A model generated the notes under the pieces. That model did not search any database. It saw nothing but the letters and a program-made list of their open reading frames with translations, and had not been told where the DNA came from. A stretch of DNA of 20,587 nt, taken from IMG/VR virus record IMGVR_UViG_3300011116_000449, positions 1 to 20,587 of that record; one strand, 5' to 3'. The stretch is from a virus. The translations under genes were made by a program, and so were the position numbers. Of the stretch, positions 1 through 6,063 are shown piece after piece (the stretch's first letter is position 1; each line of letters opens with the position of its first letter).

Positions 1-32
1 TCTTCAAAAGCCTCGTCTTCAGGTTCTTTCAT
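1..32 (-). CDS. 5' end of a leftward small gene (partial)
   Basis: An ATG on the minus strand at 32-30 is preceded by AGGAG eight bases upstream, inside the end of the neighbouring gene. It opens a frame reading MKEPEDEAFE that runs off the window. It overlaps the last 14 bases of the gene at 19-279, the same compact packing as the rest of this block. Only ten codons are visible and the visible part is acidic, so no function can be given. Confidence 0.45.
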   Translation of the reverse strand, partial: MKEPEDEAFE

Positions 33-279
33 CTGCAATCTCCTGGTCGTTACGCTTGATTTCATGCTTGAGATATGCCAAATCAGCATAGGACAACTCA
101 TCTGTTATGTCCTTGATTTCCAGGTTAAAGCGCATCCACTTGACTGTTTTCTCACAGTATGAGATTAAACCAACAGAATCATCTGCTTCATGCCATTGGT
201 AATCAACCTCAATGCGGTCAATTTCTGGATTGAAGTCATCGTCTACCCAATCAAAAGGCACAAATTCAATTGTTGTCAT
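19..279 (-). CDS. Small acidic phage protein, unknown function
   Basis: This 86-residue frame starts at an ATG preceded by a good AAGGAG site, which lies inside the last codons of the upstream gene at 282-500, so translation is probably coupled. The protein is acidic and rich in aromatic residues (FDWVDDDF, DYQWHEADD) and has no signal peptide or membrane segment. I do not recognise a family. It belongs to the leftward accessory operon, and its end overlaps the next gene. Confidence 0.65.
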   Translation of the reverse strand: MTTIEFVPFDWVDDDFNPEIDRIEVDYQWHEADDSVGLISYCEKTVKWMRFNLEIKDITDELSYADLAYLKHEIKRNDQEIADERT

Positions 280-281
280 GC

Positions 282-500
282 TTATCTCCTTGCTCTAATT
301 TCTTTAGCAATATCAACAGAAACAAATACGAGAGGATCATTATCATATTTAGCGCATATCAATGCACACGCTTCACGCTCTTGTTTGATTGCCCGATTAA
401 CTAGTTCAACTATATGAGGTGTTGAAATTGTCCAGGTTTTAAATTTCTGATTACCATAAATCACAATACGCAATTCTTTTAATACTTCATCTTGTGTCAT
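282..500 (-). CDS. Small phage protein, unknown function
   Basis: This is a 72-residue protein beginning MTQDEVLKEL. Two ATG codons lie side by side; the second (498-500) is six bases from a GGAG site and the first (501-503) only three, so I chose the second. The segment AIKQEREACALICAKYDND resembles the 'EREACA' helix seen in many short phage proteins of unknown role. Its stop codon overlaps the ribosome-binding site of the next gene and its start lies inside the 3' end of the gene at 487-663. Confidence 0.65.
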   Translation of the reverse strand: MTQDEVLKELRIVIYGNQKFKTWTISTPHIVELVNRAIKQEREACALICAKYDNDPLVFVSVDIAKEIRARR

Positions 501-663
501 CATTCACTCCTATCTGTTCAATGTCTTGTGCGGCAAGGAGGGCATCCAAAGCCACAGATTTAAGGATTACAAGGGCATTCTCTGGCGAGGATGGATTGAG
601 AGCCTTGTGAGCCTCTACATCCTGCCAAAAAGCATTTAAACGGGTTGTTTGTTGTTGGTTCAT
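487..663 (-). CDS. Small helical phage protein, unknown function
   Basis: A 58-residue frame runs from ATG at 663 to TGA at 487 and overlaps the following gene by 14 bases (17 if that gene uses its upstream ATG). It starts MNQQQTTRLN and looks mostly helical, with a central VILKSVALDALLAAQDIEQ segment. The upstream AAGGCAG is a weak ribosome-binding site. It fills what would otherwise be a gap of about 200 bases in a block with no other gaps, which supports it being real. No family recognised. Confidence 0.6.
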   Translation of the reverse strand: MNQQQTTRLNAFWQDVEAHKALNPSSPENALVILKSVALDALLAAQDIEQIGVNDDTR

Positions 664-704
664 GCGTCAATTCTGCCTTGTCTGACAGAGATTGGAATAG
701 GGAT

Positions 705-1043
705 TTACCCTAGCTTACGCATAACCCTTTGGAGTCGCCCAGAAACGCCTTTACGGGTTCCAATGACCTCGATAAAGCCCTTGTCAATCAGCGCCTTGTA
801 ACGGGCTGTGACGCTGGAATAGGGCAGAAATGCCAGCTTGGAAAGCACATCATCTGAGATGCAACCATCTGGCCCATAGGCTGCAATGGTTTCATATACC
901 AACGACTCCATCTTTGTGGTGTCAATTGCCTGTGCCGCTTGGTGGGAAGTGGCAGGGTCTTCTTTGCGAACCAGTTTGAATGCTGGAGTTCCAAAGAACT
1001 TTTCCACCATGCCATCAAACCAAATTTTGTCTAATTTTGTCAT
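705..1043 (-). CDS. Winged-helix DNA-binding protein
   Basis: This 112-residue protein has a winged-helix shape. An N-terminal segment ends in the phage-typical DPATSHQAAQ motif (about residues 29-38). A helical part follows with the recognition-helix-like LPYSSVTARYKALIDKGFIEVIG and a basic C-terminus (RKGVSGRLQRVMRKLG). Such proteins usually bind DNA as repressors or replication accessory factors. An upstream TTG and ATG are possible starts, but the ATG at 1043 has the best spacing (six bases) from AGGAG. The last codons overlap a copy of the TAGGGATTTACCCTA palindrome found throughout the early blocks. What it regulates is unknown. Confidence 0.75.
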   Translation of the reverse strand: MTKLDKIWFDGMVEKFFGTPAFKLVRKEDPATSHQAAQAIDTTKMESLVYETIAAYGPDGCISDDVLSKLAFLPYSSVTARYKALIDKGFIEVIGTRKGVSGRLQRVMRKLG

Positions 1044-1085
1044 CATCAACTCCTATCAAATGGGGCCGTAGCCCCGTGAGGTTTA

Positions 1086-1322
1086 TCAAAAAGGAATATC
1101 GTCATCCGAATAAACTATCTTTTTAGGATTAGACGCTGGAGGCTGTGCATCCTTGGGATTGACTGCCAAGCCCATGAACTTGCCACTCTTGCCCTCTTTG
1201 ATCCAAGCACTCAACCAATATTCTTGACCATCAACAGTTATGTTACCTTTGTAGTCAGGCTGGTTAGCTGATTCCTTTTTATCGTTCTTAAACAGAACAC
1301 CAGAGTTGTCTTTCTTTTCCAT
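1086..1322 (-). CDS. SSB-like protein with acidic DDDIPF tail
   Basis: This 78-residue protein has a compact beta-rich core: LFKNDKKESANQPDYKGNI, then DGQEYWLSAWIKEGKSGKFM. That resembles the short DUF736-like, OB-fold-like phage proteins. After a Pro-rich linker it ends in SDDDIPF, the acidic tip by which bacterial SSB recruits replication and recombination partners. It is far shorter than normal SSB (about 110-180 residues). The preceding TTTGAAAGGC both ends the upstream annealing-protein gene and serves as its ribosome-binding site, so the two are probably translated together. I infer that it binds single-stranded DNA or mimics the SSB tail alongside that recombinase. Confidence 0.7.
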   Translation of the reverse strand: MEKKDNSGVLFKNDKKESANQPDYKGNITVDGQEYWLSAWIKEGKSGKFMGLAVNPKDAQPPASNPKKIVYSDDDIPF

Positions 1323-1323
1323 A

Positions 1324-2004
1324 TTAGCCTTTCAAAGATTCACCATGTTTTTTCAAAGCACTGCGAACATTGCTGGGGAGCAATGCCCATAGCGCCACCT
1401 TTTCCTCCTGGTCGGTGATTCCCAGGTATTCTTCATAAGCCCCAATCATGTCATCTGCTTCAAACCGATCTTGAACAGCAATCGCAACATCCGCAATGAT
1501 GTTTTGCCTGTCTTTGGAGACAATCACGCCATCTGTGGGTTTGATTGTTGCGCCACCCTCTGGAATATCCTCTCCAGCATAGATATACAAGCCCAAACCA
1601 TGTAAAGATAAAGCCTTAGTCATGCAACGCATGATGGCAGTGTTGACTTGAAATGCGTCTGGATTGGGGATTGCCTTGTTGCGATAGTCCATCACAGGCA
1701 GTTGGCAGGTCATTGGCTTGCCAAACATGGTGACAGTTACAAACACCATTGCAGTGCCGTTTATGTCCATGAAGCACTTGTCGCCAAACATCTCCACCTT
1801 GTAGGTGGCACTTGAGTCGGCCTTCAAAGCCTCTGCCCATGCCCATGCCCATGAAAGGTATGTGAGGTTGTTTTTCTTCTCTGTGTGCTCGTTAACATTC
1901 TTTTTCAGTAACTCGTTTATGAGGTCACTGCGGTCAACTAAATGGCCTTTTTGATCTGGTTTTGGCGAAAGAACTAACGCCTCTTTTTCGTACTTTGTAT
2001 TCAC
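1324..2004 (-). CDS. Single-strand annealing protein, DUF1071 (Rad52/Sak-like)
   Basis: This 226-residue protein matches the DUF1071 pattern. It has NLTYLSWAWAWAEALK near residue 46, then a beta-rich section with MVFVTVTMFGKPMTCQLPVMDYRNKAI and DAFQVNTAIMRCMTKALSLHGLGLYIYAGEDIPEG. DUF1071 proteins are grouped with the Rad52-like annealing proteins of phages (Sak family), which coat single-stranded DNA and pair it with a complementary strand. The C-terminal third (after about residue 150) is helical and variable. The start has AGGAG about ten bases upstream. It is followed after one base by the SSB-like gene, as expected for a recombination pair. Catalysis is not expected; the call rests on the motif pattern alone. 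Confidence 0.75.
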   Translation of the reverse strand: MNTKYEKEALVLSPKPDQKGHLVDRSDLINELLKKNVNEHTEKKNNLTYLSWAWAWAEALKADSSATYKVEMFGDKCFMDINGTAMVFVTVTMFGKPMTCQLPVMDYRNKAIPNPDAFQVNTAIMRCMTKALSLHGLGLYIYAGEDIPEGGATIKPTDGVIVSKDRQNIIADVAIAVQDRFEADDMIGAYEEYLGITDQEEKVALWALLPSNVRSALKKHGESLKG

Positions 2005-2039
2005 TTGGGACTCCTGTTGAAAAGTGAGATTTAATTTTG

Positions 2040-2252
2040 TCAGACTTTGTTGAGAATTCTATAGGTGTTTTCCCTAACTTGTTCACATTGGGCTTGTGTG
2101 ATCCACATTGTCAGCAAGGTCAGTTGGCTTTGAATTGTCTGAATGTCAGCCGTGAACCCGGCGTAACTTCTGTTTAAGCATCTCTGCTCCAGTGCTTTGG
2201 TCTTGTTTTCGATTGCCATCAGCATCGTTGAGTAATCGTTGAAGTCTGTCAT
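2040..2252 (-). CDS. Small helical phage protein, unknown function
   Basis: I start this 70-residue protein at MTDFNDYSTM because AAAAGGC lies at the right distance upstream; an earlier ATG in frame has no such site. It looks all-helical (IENKTKALEQRC, IQTIQSQLTLLTMWITQAQ) and could form a coiled coil or dimer. Its last codons (RENTYRILNKV) are encoded over a copy of the TAGGTGTTTTCCCTA motif that also occurs in the regulatory gap at 2926-2940. Another frame on this strand (2146-2466) runs through the same DNA but lacks a ribosome-binding site. Function unknown. Confidence 0.55.
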   Translation of the reverse strand: MTDFNDYSTMLMAIENKTKALEQRCLNRSYAGFTADIQTIQSQLTLLTMWITQAQCEQVRENTYRILNKV

Positions 2253-2311
2253 TTTTAGCCTTTTCAAATGTTTGTGAAATGTCTGTGCAAGCTGCACTTT
2301 GGTAGACGAAT

Positions 2312-2497
2312 TTAGGGTCTGTGATTGAGAGGGTTGGAAGGGTCATCCTTGCTGGTGTTTTTTCTTTCAACAAGATAGGCAAGCTGGGTTGCAAAGTCAC
2401 AATCTCGAAATAGGATAGGACTCGTCTGATCGCAATCGTCAAAAGTTTCATCTTGATTGTCTCCAATAATGTCTTGCAGTCTGGATTTCATTTTCAT
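2312..2497 (-). CDS. Small phage protein, unknown function
   Basis: A 61-residue protein starts MKMKSRLQDI at an ATG eight bases after the TGA of the upstream gene, with GAGG in between. A longer frame would begin inside the upstream gene, so the shorter start is preferred. The middle is acidic (GDNQDETFDDCDQ) and the C-terminus is basic and Pro-rich. No motif recognised. Its spacing to the upstream gene points to the same leftward transcript. Confidence 0.55.
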   Translation of the reverse strand: MKMKSRLQDIIGDNQDETFDDCDQTSPILFRDCDFATQLAYLVERKNTSKDDPSNPLNHRP

Positions 2498-2504
2498 AGC
2501 ATCC

Positions 2505-2855
2505 TCACTCGTCAAACATTTGTCGAAAAGGGGCATCCATTTTAGCTTCGATGATCTTGCGTTCATCTAATGCTTTTTGGACACGCTCAATGCGGAGATT
2601 GCGATAGTGTTGCAATTCTTCAATATCATCAATCCATTGGGTCTTGACAACATCAAACACTCGCAGTTCAGCCCTACGCCGCACCTTGAGTTCTACTCTG
2701 TTCATCACGATTGATGCAACATCTTCAGCATGATTGGCTTTGATGGCCTCCACCAGAGCAACGCTGTCACCAATGGCATCAGCAATGTCCTCTGGATCAA
2801 GTTCTTGGACAATCGCCCAGCACTCGTATTTAAATTGTTCCTCATCAGTTGGCAT
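2505..2855 (-). CDS. Helical phage protein, first gene of the left operon
   Basis: This 116-residue protein is started at MPTDEEQFKY because AGGAG lies seven bases upstream. The longer open frame to 2990 would read through the divergent promoter gap and is unlikely. It is strongly helical and charged: an acidic first half (QELDPEDIADAIGD) and a basic second half (ELKVRRRAELRVF, then a QHYRNLRIERVQKALDERK helix). It is the promoter-proximal gene of the leftward block, facing the winged-helix regulator at 2991. A regulatory or replication accessory role is possible, but no family is recognised. Confidence 0.65.
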   Translation of the reverse strand: MPTDEEQFKYECWAIVQELDPEDIADAIGDSVALVEAIKANHAEDVASIVMNRVELKVRRRAELRVFDVVKTQWIDDIEELQHYRNLRIERVQKALDERKIIEAKMDAPFRQMFDE

Positions 2856-2990
2856 ATATTCACTCCTGTTGACCACTGCAAAAGCGCAGTGATGGGACTG
2901 TCGCACAGAAAAAAGATGCGTGGAATAGGTGTTTTCCCTAGTGCATAAAACTATAAATACCATCATACTGAGGTTTTTTAAGGACAGCAA
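2856..2990. promoter_or_regulatory. Divergent promoter and operator gap
   Basis: This gap separates the leftward block from the rightward winged-helix gene. It holds a perfect inverted repeat CACTGC/GCAGTG (2874-2879 and 2886-2891, six-base loop) just before the leftward gene. It also holds a TAGGTGTTTTCCCTA palindrome-like motif at 2926-2940 and a TATAAAT box at 2952-2958 that could serve as a rightward -10. On the minus strand the same AT-rich stretch reads TTTATAGT and could serve the leftward promoter. The motif lies where the rightward -35 should be, as expected of an operator. These sites are read by eye. Confidence 0.5.
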
Positions 2991-3362
2991 ATGCGTTTAA
3001 ACCTCACCCATAGAGCATTGCTCAAGCGCCTGTCAGGTGGCCCAAGGTCAATGATTGACCTCACCCATGCGGCAACCGACAACAATTCAGTGTCGTTTCA
3101 CTATCAAAGATACCTACCTGAATTAGAGAGGTTTGGGTATGTCATCAACCACGATCAAAAGTGGCATCTGACTGAGTATGGGCGCATGGAGATGAATCGG
3201 GCTATCAGCGGTGCAGCTATGCGGATTGAGAATGGGTCAACCACAGAACCTTATGATGGAAAAGAATTGAGAAGGAATGTGTTTCGCAGGGGTTGTTACG
3301 ATTTCTTACAACTTCCTAGCAGGTTTGGAAATAGTTTTGTACCCAGGAAAACACCTACTTGA
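2991..3362 (+). CDS. Winged-helix transcriptional regulator
   Basis: This 123-residue protein has AAGGA seven bases upstream. Residues 1-65 look like a winged helix: LTHRALLKRLSGGPRSMIDL, a recognition helix around FHYQRYLPELERFGYV, and a wing ending HLTEYGRMEMNRAI. The C-terminal part has EPYDGKELRRN followed by RRGCYDFLQLPSRFGN, a tail I associate with small phage regulators of Burkholderiales. Its position beside a divergent gap with a repeated palindrome suggests it controls one or both flanking promoters. The last codons overlap a reversed copy of the same motif (AGGAAAACACCT, 3345-3356) and the -35 box of the next promoter. Repressor versus activator cannot be told. Confidence 0.7.
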   Translation: MRLNLTHRALLKRLSGGPRSMIDLTHAATDNNSVSFHYQRYLPELERFGYVINHDQKWHLTEYGRMEMNRAISGAAMRIENGSTTEPYDGKELRRNVFRRGCYDFLQLPSRFGNSFVPRKTPT

Positions 3363-3388
3363 CAGCGGGTTTTTTTATGGTGTACATT
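3359..3388 (+). promoter_or_regulatory. Sigma-70-like promoter of the structured RNA region
   Basis: A perfect TTGACA (3359-3364) overlaps the stop codon of the winged-helix gene. Eighteen bases later lies TACATT (3383-3388), four of six matches to TATAAT. Transcription would begin near 3395, just before the first large stem at 3404. The reversed palindrome copy at 3345-3356 sits directly upstream of the -35 box and could be an operator. Confidence 0.5.
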
Positions 3389-3394
3389 TCGTTC

Positions 3395-3697
3395 GTCAAA
3401 AGCGCCGACACGCATAGACGAAACATGAGGCCATTTACTCATGCGTTCATCCCGAAAGGGGCAGTGTGTCGGCACTGGAACGCAGTAGTAAGTGGCCTTT
3501 TGCGTTCTTGATCGTACTCCACACGATAGCAGAGCGTTTGCATGGACGGCTTGGAAGAAAACACCGCACCCTACACACCCAAGGGCAAAAGGCGAACAGC
3601 GTTGGTTGAGCGACTGTTGAAGCACATGGTACATCGGTGGAACAAGGCCATGTGTATAAGCGAATCAACCCGTCAAGCGCACTTGGGGCTTTTTTAG
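3395..3697 (+). ncRNA. Candidate structured non-coding RNA, about 300 nt
   Basis: This gap carries no convincing protein gene but many perfect stems. A ten-pair stem (3404-3413 with 3464-3473, one G-U) encloses CATGAG/CTCATG (3424-3429 with 3438-3443) and CCC-GAAA-GGG (3451-3460), forming a three-way junction with a GNRA tetraloop. Further stems follow: GAACGCA/TGCGTTC (3478-3484 with 3501-3507), ATCGT/ACGAT (3511-3515 with 3523-3527), AACAG/CTGTT (3595-3599 with 3614-3618) and CACATGG/CCATGTG (3623-3629 with 3648-3654). A promoter lies before it and a stem plus six T after it. I do not recognise a known family; it lacks the hammerhead core and shows no tmRNA or RNase P signature. The borders are inferred. 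Confidence 0.45.
3669..3695 (+). terminator. Probable intrinsic terminator after the structured RNA
   Basis: CCC (3669-3671), a two-base bulge, CAAG-CGCA-CTTG (3674-3685) and GGG (3686-3688) form a bulged seven-pair hairpin followed, after one C, by six T (3690-3695). The stem is imperfect, so some read-through into the following operon is likely. The gene at 3725 has no obvious promoter of its own. Confidence 0.45.
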
Positions 3698-3724
3698 TTT
3701 TTCAATGTTAATAGGAGTCAATGA

Positions 3725-3958
3725 ATGAACACTGATAAGTCTGGAGAGGGAAGGATAGTCGGTCTATCCACCCTTGGAGAAGCTATGTCTGAAGAAGAAT
3801 TCGAGGACAAAATGAACACCTACGAACTCGACCAACAGTATGCTGAGTACATCATGGAGCACAGGGTTGTCGGTAATGGAGAAATGCTTATCCGAATCAT
3901 GGAGAGAGGCGATCTCTACGAAGACTTCAAAGAACACATCATGTTTGGCAACAAATGA
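3725..3958 (+). CDS. Small acidic protein sharing a domain with the protein at 5458
   Basis: This 77-residue protein has AGGAG seven bases upstream. Residues 21-72 (beginning MSEEEFEDKMNTYELDQQYA and ending GDLYEDFKEHI) align with residues 140-193 of the protein at 5458-6063 (MTEEQFEVAMRTFKLEREYA ... GDYLQGFKEKM), with a two-residue gap. The shared unit is acidic and helical, so it is a small paralogous domain present twice in one operon. Its stop overlaps the start of the DpdA-like gene (ATGA), implying coupled translation. The function of the domain is unknown. Confidence 0.7.
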   Translation: MNTDKSGEGRIVGLSTLGEAMSEEEFEDKMNTYELDQQYAEYIMEHRVVGNGEMLIRIMERGDLYEDFKEHIMFGNK

Positions 3959-4635
3959 TTCATTATCATGGAACCCCAATATCACCCATCAAAGCCATAG
4001 AAACAATGGGTGGTAAGCATTTCTGTGTGTCCTATGCCAGACCTGATGACTTACAGAGATGTTTGCGTTTGGGACAGTCTTTGATGCTGGACAACGGGGC
4101 TTTTAGTGCAAAAACCCGTGGCTTGACCTTTGACATCAATGGCTTCTACGAATGGGTTGAGCCTTTGCTGGTACATCCACACTGGGCTGTAGTGCCTGAT
4201 GTAATTGATGGGACTGTTGAACAACAGAAAGAAATGGTCAAAACTTGGCCCTTTCGAAAAGAGTTTGGAATCCCTGTCTGGCACTTGGGTTTGCCAATTT
4301 CATATCTTCTTGAACTCTGCGACACCTGGGGACGGGTCTGCTTTGGATCGGCTGGTGAATTCTGGCAAATCGGCACTACTAAGTGGTGCGGCAAGATGGA
4401 CGAAGCCTTTAATGCCATGACAAACACTTTTGGGCGGCAATTGCCTTGGGTGCATGGTTTGAGGATGCTAGGACTGTCTTCTGGCCCTTGGCCCTTGGCT
4501 AGTGCAGATTCCACTAATGTGGCGCTACACCATGCTGAAAAACAGGTTTGTGCGGGTTGCATGGCAAAACGCATAGATTCCACTAATCCCCCAGGCCTCT
4601 GGGAACAAAAACCATTACAGGAGATTTTGATTTGA
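3955..4635 (+). CDS. DpdA-like 7-deazaguanine DNA transglycosylase (predicted)
   Basis: This 226-residue protein begins MIHYHGTPISP and carries the motif series I associate with short phage DpdA-like proteins of the tRNA-guanine transglycosylase superfamily: LDNGAFS (residues 45-51), VVPDVIDG (79-86), PVWHLG (107-112), FGSAGEFWQIGTTKWCGKM (130-148), HGLRML (167-172) and LASADSTN (181-188). Asp46, Asp82, Asp85 and Asp185 are candidate active-site residues. A late Cys199-x2-Cys202 pair may bind metal. Known DpdA enzymes exchange guanine in DNA for a 7-deazaguanine base such as preQ0, which protects DNA from restriction. The next gene, overlapping by four bases, looks like a queuosine-precursor transporter, which supports the call. 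No preQ0 synthesis gene is in the window. The substrate base is not known. Confidence 0.62.
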   Translation: MIHYHGTPISPIKAIETMGGKHFCVSYARPDDLQRCLRLGQSLMLDNGAFSAKTRGLTFDINGFYEWVEPLLVHPHWAVVPDVIDGTVEQQKEMVKTWPFRKEFGIPVWHLGLPISYLLELCDTWGRVCFGSAGEFWQIGTTKWCGKMDEAFNAMTNTFGRQLPWVHGLRMLGLSSGPWPLASADSTNVALHHAEKQVCAGCMAKRIDSTNPPGLWEQKPLQEILI

Positions 4636-5117
4636 TTTATCCAGCAATTTACATCGCCGCCCTAGTCATTGCCAATCTATTGGTGGCATGGCTTGGCCCT
4701 TGGTTTAGCCCCATAAATGCCTTTGTTTTGATTGGTTTGGACTTGTCATTGAGAGACAAGCTCCATGAGCAATGGAAAAACGACAAATTAGTGGTGAAAA
4801 TGGGTGGCTTAATAGCGACAGCAAGCGTGGTTTCTTACTTGTGGAATCCAGCGGCAGGGCCGATTGCATTGGCATCGTTTCTGGCATTTGCCCTTGCTAT
4901 GACTGCTGACACAATTGCTTATCACTTCTTGCGTGATAAACCTTGGATGATTCGATCAAATGGGTCAAATGTTGCTGGAGCTGCCGTTGATTCATTAGTA
5001 TTTCCCACAATTGCTTTTGGCGGGTTGTTGTTGCACATTGTTGCTTTGCAATTCGTTGCCAAGATTGTCGGCGGGTTGATTTGGAGCAAAATTCTAAGCA
5101 GGAGACAAGATGTTTGA
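4632..5117 (+). CDS. VUT/YhhQ-family queuosine-precursor transporter (predicted)
   Basis: This 161-residue membrane protein has about five hydrophobic segments (roughly residues 3-21, 27-37, 58-72, 74-92 and 117-150). Family features are GLDLSLRDKL after the second segment and the C-terminal SNGSNVAGAAVDSLVFPTIAFGG, which parallels the 'VDS-F--IAFG' signature of the YhhQ/VUT transporters. These import preQ0, preQ1 or related 7-deazaguanine precursors across the inner membrane. It starts at TTG, with the sequence TTGA shared with the previous stop and AGGAG about nine bases upstream, so it is coupled to the DpdA-like gene. The pairing suggests that the phage modifies its DNA with an imported precursor. 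The protein is shorter than E. coli YhhQ (about 220 residues). Confidence 0.68.
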   Translation: MIYPAIYIAALVIANLLVAWLGPWFSPINAFVLIGLDLSLRDKLHEQWKNDKLVVKMGGLIATASVVSYLWNPAAGPIALASFLAFALAMTADTIAYHFLRDKPWMIRSNGSNVAGAAVDSLVFPTIAFGGLLLHIVALQFVAKIVGGLIWSKILSRRQDV

Positions 5118-5457
5118 TGACTTTTGGAAAGCATGGCCTAGCAGTCCCAGAAAAGGGGCTAAATCGGCCTGTAAAAAGGTTTGGGACAAAACCTACTGCG
5201 ATACCCAGGCTGACCAGATCATCAAGCACTTAGCCTGGATGAAGACAACAGAGCAGTGGCTCAAGGCAAATGGGGCGTTTATACCTGCTCCCTTGGTGTA
5301 TTTGAACCAACAACGCTGGGATGGCGCAGAAGTGCCTGAAATGGCCTTTAAACCAGCCGTAGACCCTGCCCTAGCCAAGATCAAGGCAGACATAGCCAAG
5401 GCAGCACCTATGCCCGATCACATCAAAGAGCGTTTGGCTCAATTAAGGCGGCAATGA
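5110..5457 (+). CDS. Replication-protein-like C-terminal domain protein
   Basis: This 115-residue protein has the pattern FWKAWPSSPRKGAKSACKKVW at its N-terminus, followed by WLKANGAFIPAPLVYLNQQRWDG at about residues 50-72. The same FW--P---GK--A---W ... FIP-P--YLN--RW arrangement closes many phage and plasmid replication initiation proteins, where it is thought to recruit the helicase. Here it stands alone without the usual N-terminal winged helix, so it may be a split or reduced loader. AGGAG lies five bases before the ATG, and the gene overlaps the transporter gene by eight bases. Confidence 0.6.
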   Translation: MFDDFWKAWPSSPRKGAKSACKKVWDKTYCDTQADQIIKHLAWMKTTEQWLKANGAFIPAPLVYLNQQRWDGAEVPEMAFKPAVDPALAKIKADIAKAAPMPDHIKERLAQLRRQ

Positions 5458-6063
5458 ATGACTGATGCTGAACTGATAGAACTTGCTGCACAAGCGGCGG
5501 CAATTAACGCAGTTAAAGACCCTAATGGTGTCTGGCGTGACTATACGGGTATGCCACCAGCATTCAACATTTTGGATGCAAAGCCTTGGAATCCGCTTAC
5601 AAATGATGGCGATGCACTGCGATTAGCGGTGAAGTTGAACATGAAAATAAACATCACTTATGGTTTTGTTGAAGTGCAGTTTGAAGAAGATGTGCATGGT
5701 TCTTTCGTGCGGTCAGGCATTGTGGATTGGTCAAGGAAACAGGCTGGGAAACCAGTAAAACCGCCTGCCCAGCGAGAAAATATAGCTTCGGCTTTCGTGA
5801 GTGCAGGCATTGACAAGAATGAAGCCACTCGTCTAGCAATCGTTCGAGCAGCCGCTGAAATTGGTAAGGTTCCCATGACTGAAGAACAATTTGAGGTAGC
5901 AATGAGAACATTCAAACTTGAGAGAGAGTACGCTGACTACATCCTAAAGCGTCACAACAAAGAGATTGAACAGGGCATGGGTCTTTGGAAATTGATGGAC
6001 AAAGGTGATTATTTACAAGGGTTCAAAGAAAAGATGACAGGAATTAAAAATGACCAAAAATGA
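5458..6063 (+). CDS. Two-part phage protein: DUF2591-like front, small helical domain behind
   Basis: This 201-residue protein starts immediately after the preceding stop (TGAATG). Residues 1-135 resemble the short phage proteins with PWNPLTNDGDALRLAVKLNM (43-62) and the closing ATRLAIVRAAAEIG, loosely like DUF2591/NinX-type proteins. Residues 140-193 are a second copy of the domain that makes up most of the small protein at 3725-3958. The front type normally ends soon after the AAAEIG helix, so this looks like a fusion. No catalytic residues are evident. Confidence 0.65.
   Translation: MTDAELIELAAQAAAINAVKDPNGVWRDYTGMPPAFNILDAKPWNPLTNDGDALRLAVKLNMKINITYGFVEVQFEEDVHGSFVRSGIVDWSRKQAGKPVKPPAQRENIASAFVSAGIDKNEATRLAIVRAAAEIGKVPMTEEQFEVAMRTFKLEREYADYILKRHNKEIEQGMGLWKLMDKGDYLQGFKEKMTGIKNDQK

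Noticed and set aside
2146-2466. A 106-residue minus-strand frame
   Set aside because: It lies across two better-supported genes in another frame, without a ribosome-binding site.
3377-3511. A 44-residue plus-strand frame starting in the promoter of the structured region
   Set aside because: Its ATG lies upstream of the predicted transcription start and between the -35 and -10 boxes, with no ribosome-binding site.
3395-3530. Hammerhead ribozyme
   Set aside because: CGAAAC occurs at 3419-3424, but the CUGAUGA core is absent and the stems do not match the hammerhead layout.
3296-3668. Two minus-strand open frames across the structured RNA region
   Set aside because: They are Cys-rich, low in protein character, lack ribosome-binding sites and oppose a clearly rightward context.
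3542-3697. A 51-codon plus-strand frame (MDGLEENTAP...) in the structured region
   Set aside because: It looks fairly protein-like and basic, but it has no ribosome-binding site, follows an in-frame stop directly, and its last codons run through the terminator hairpin and T-run. The RNA reading explains the region better.
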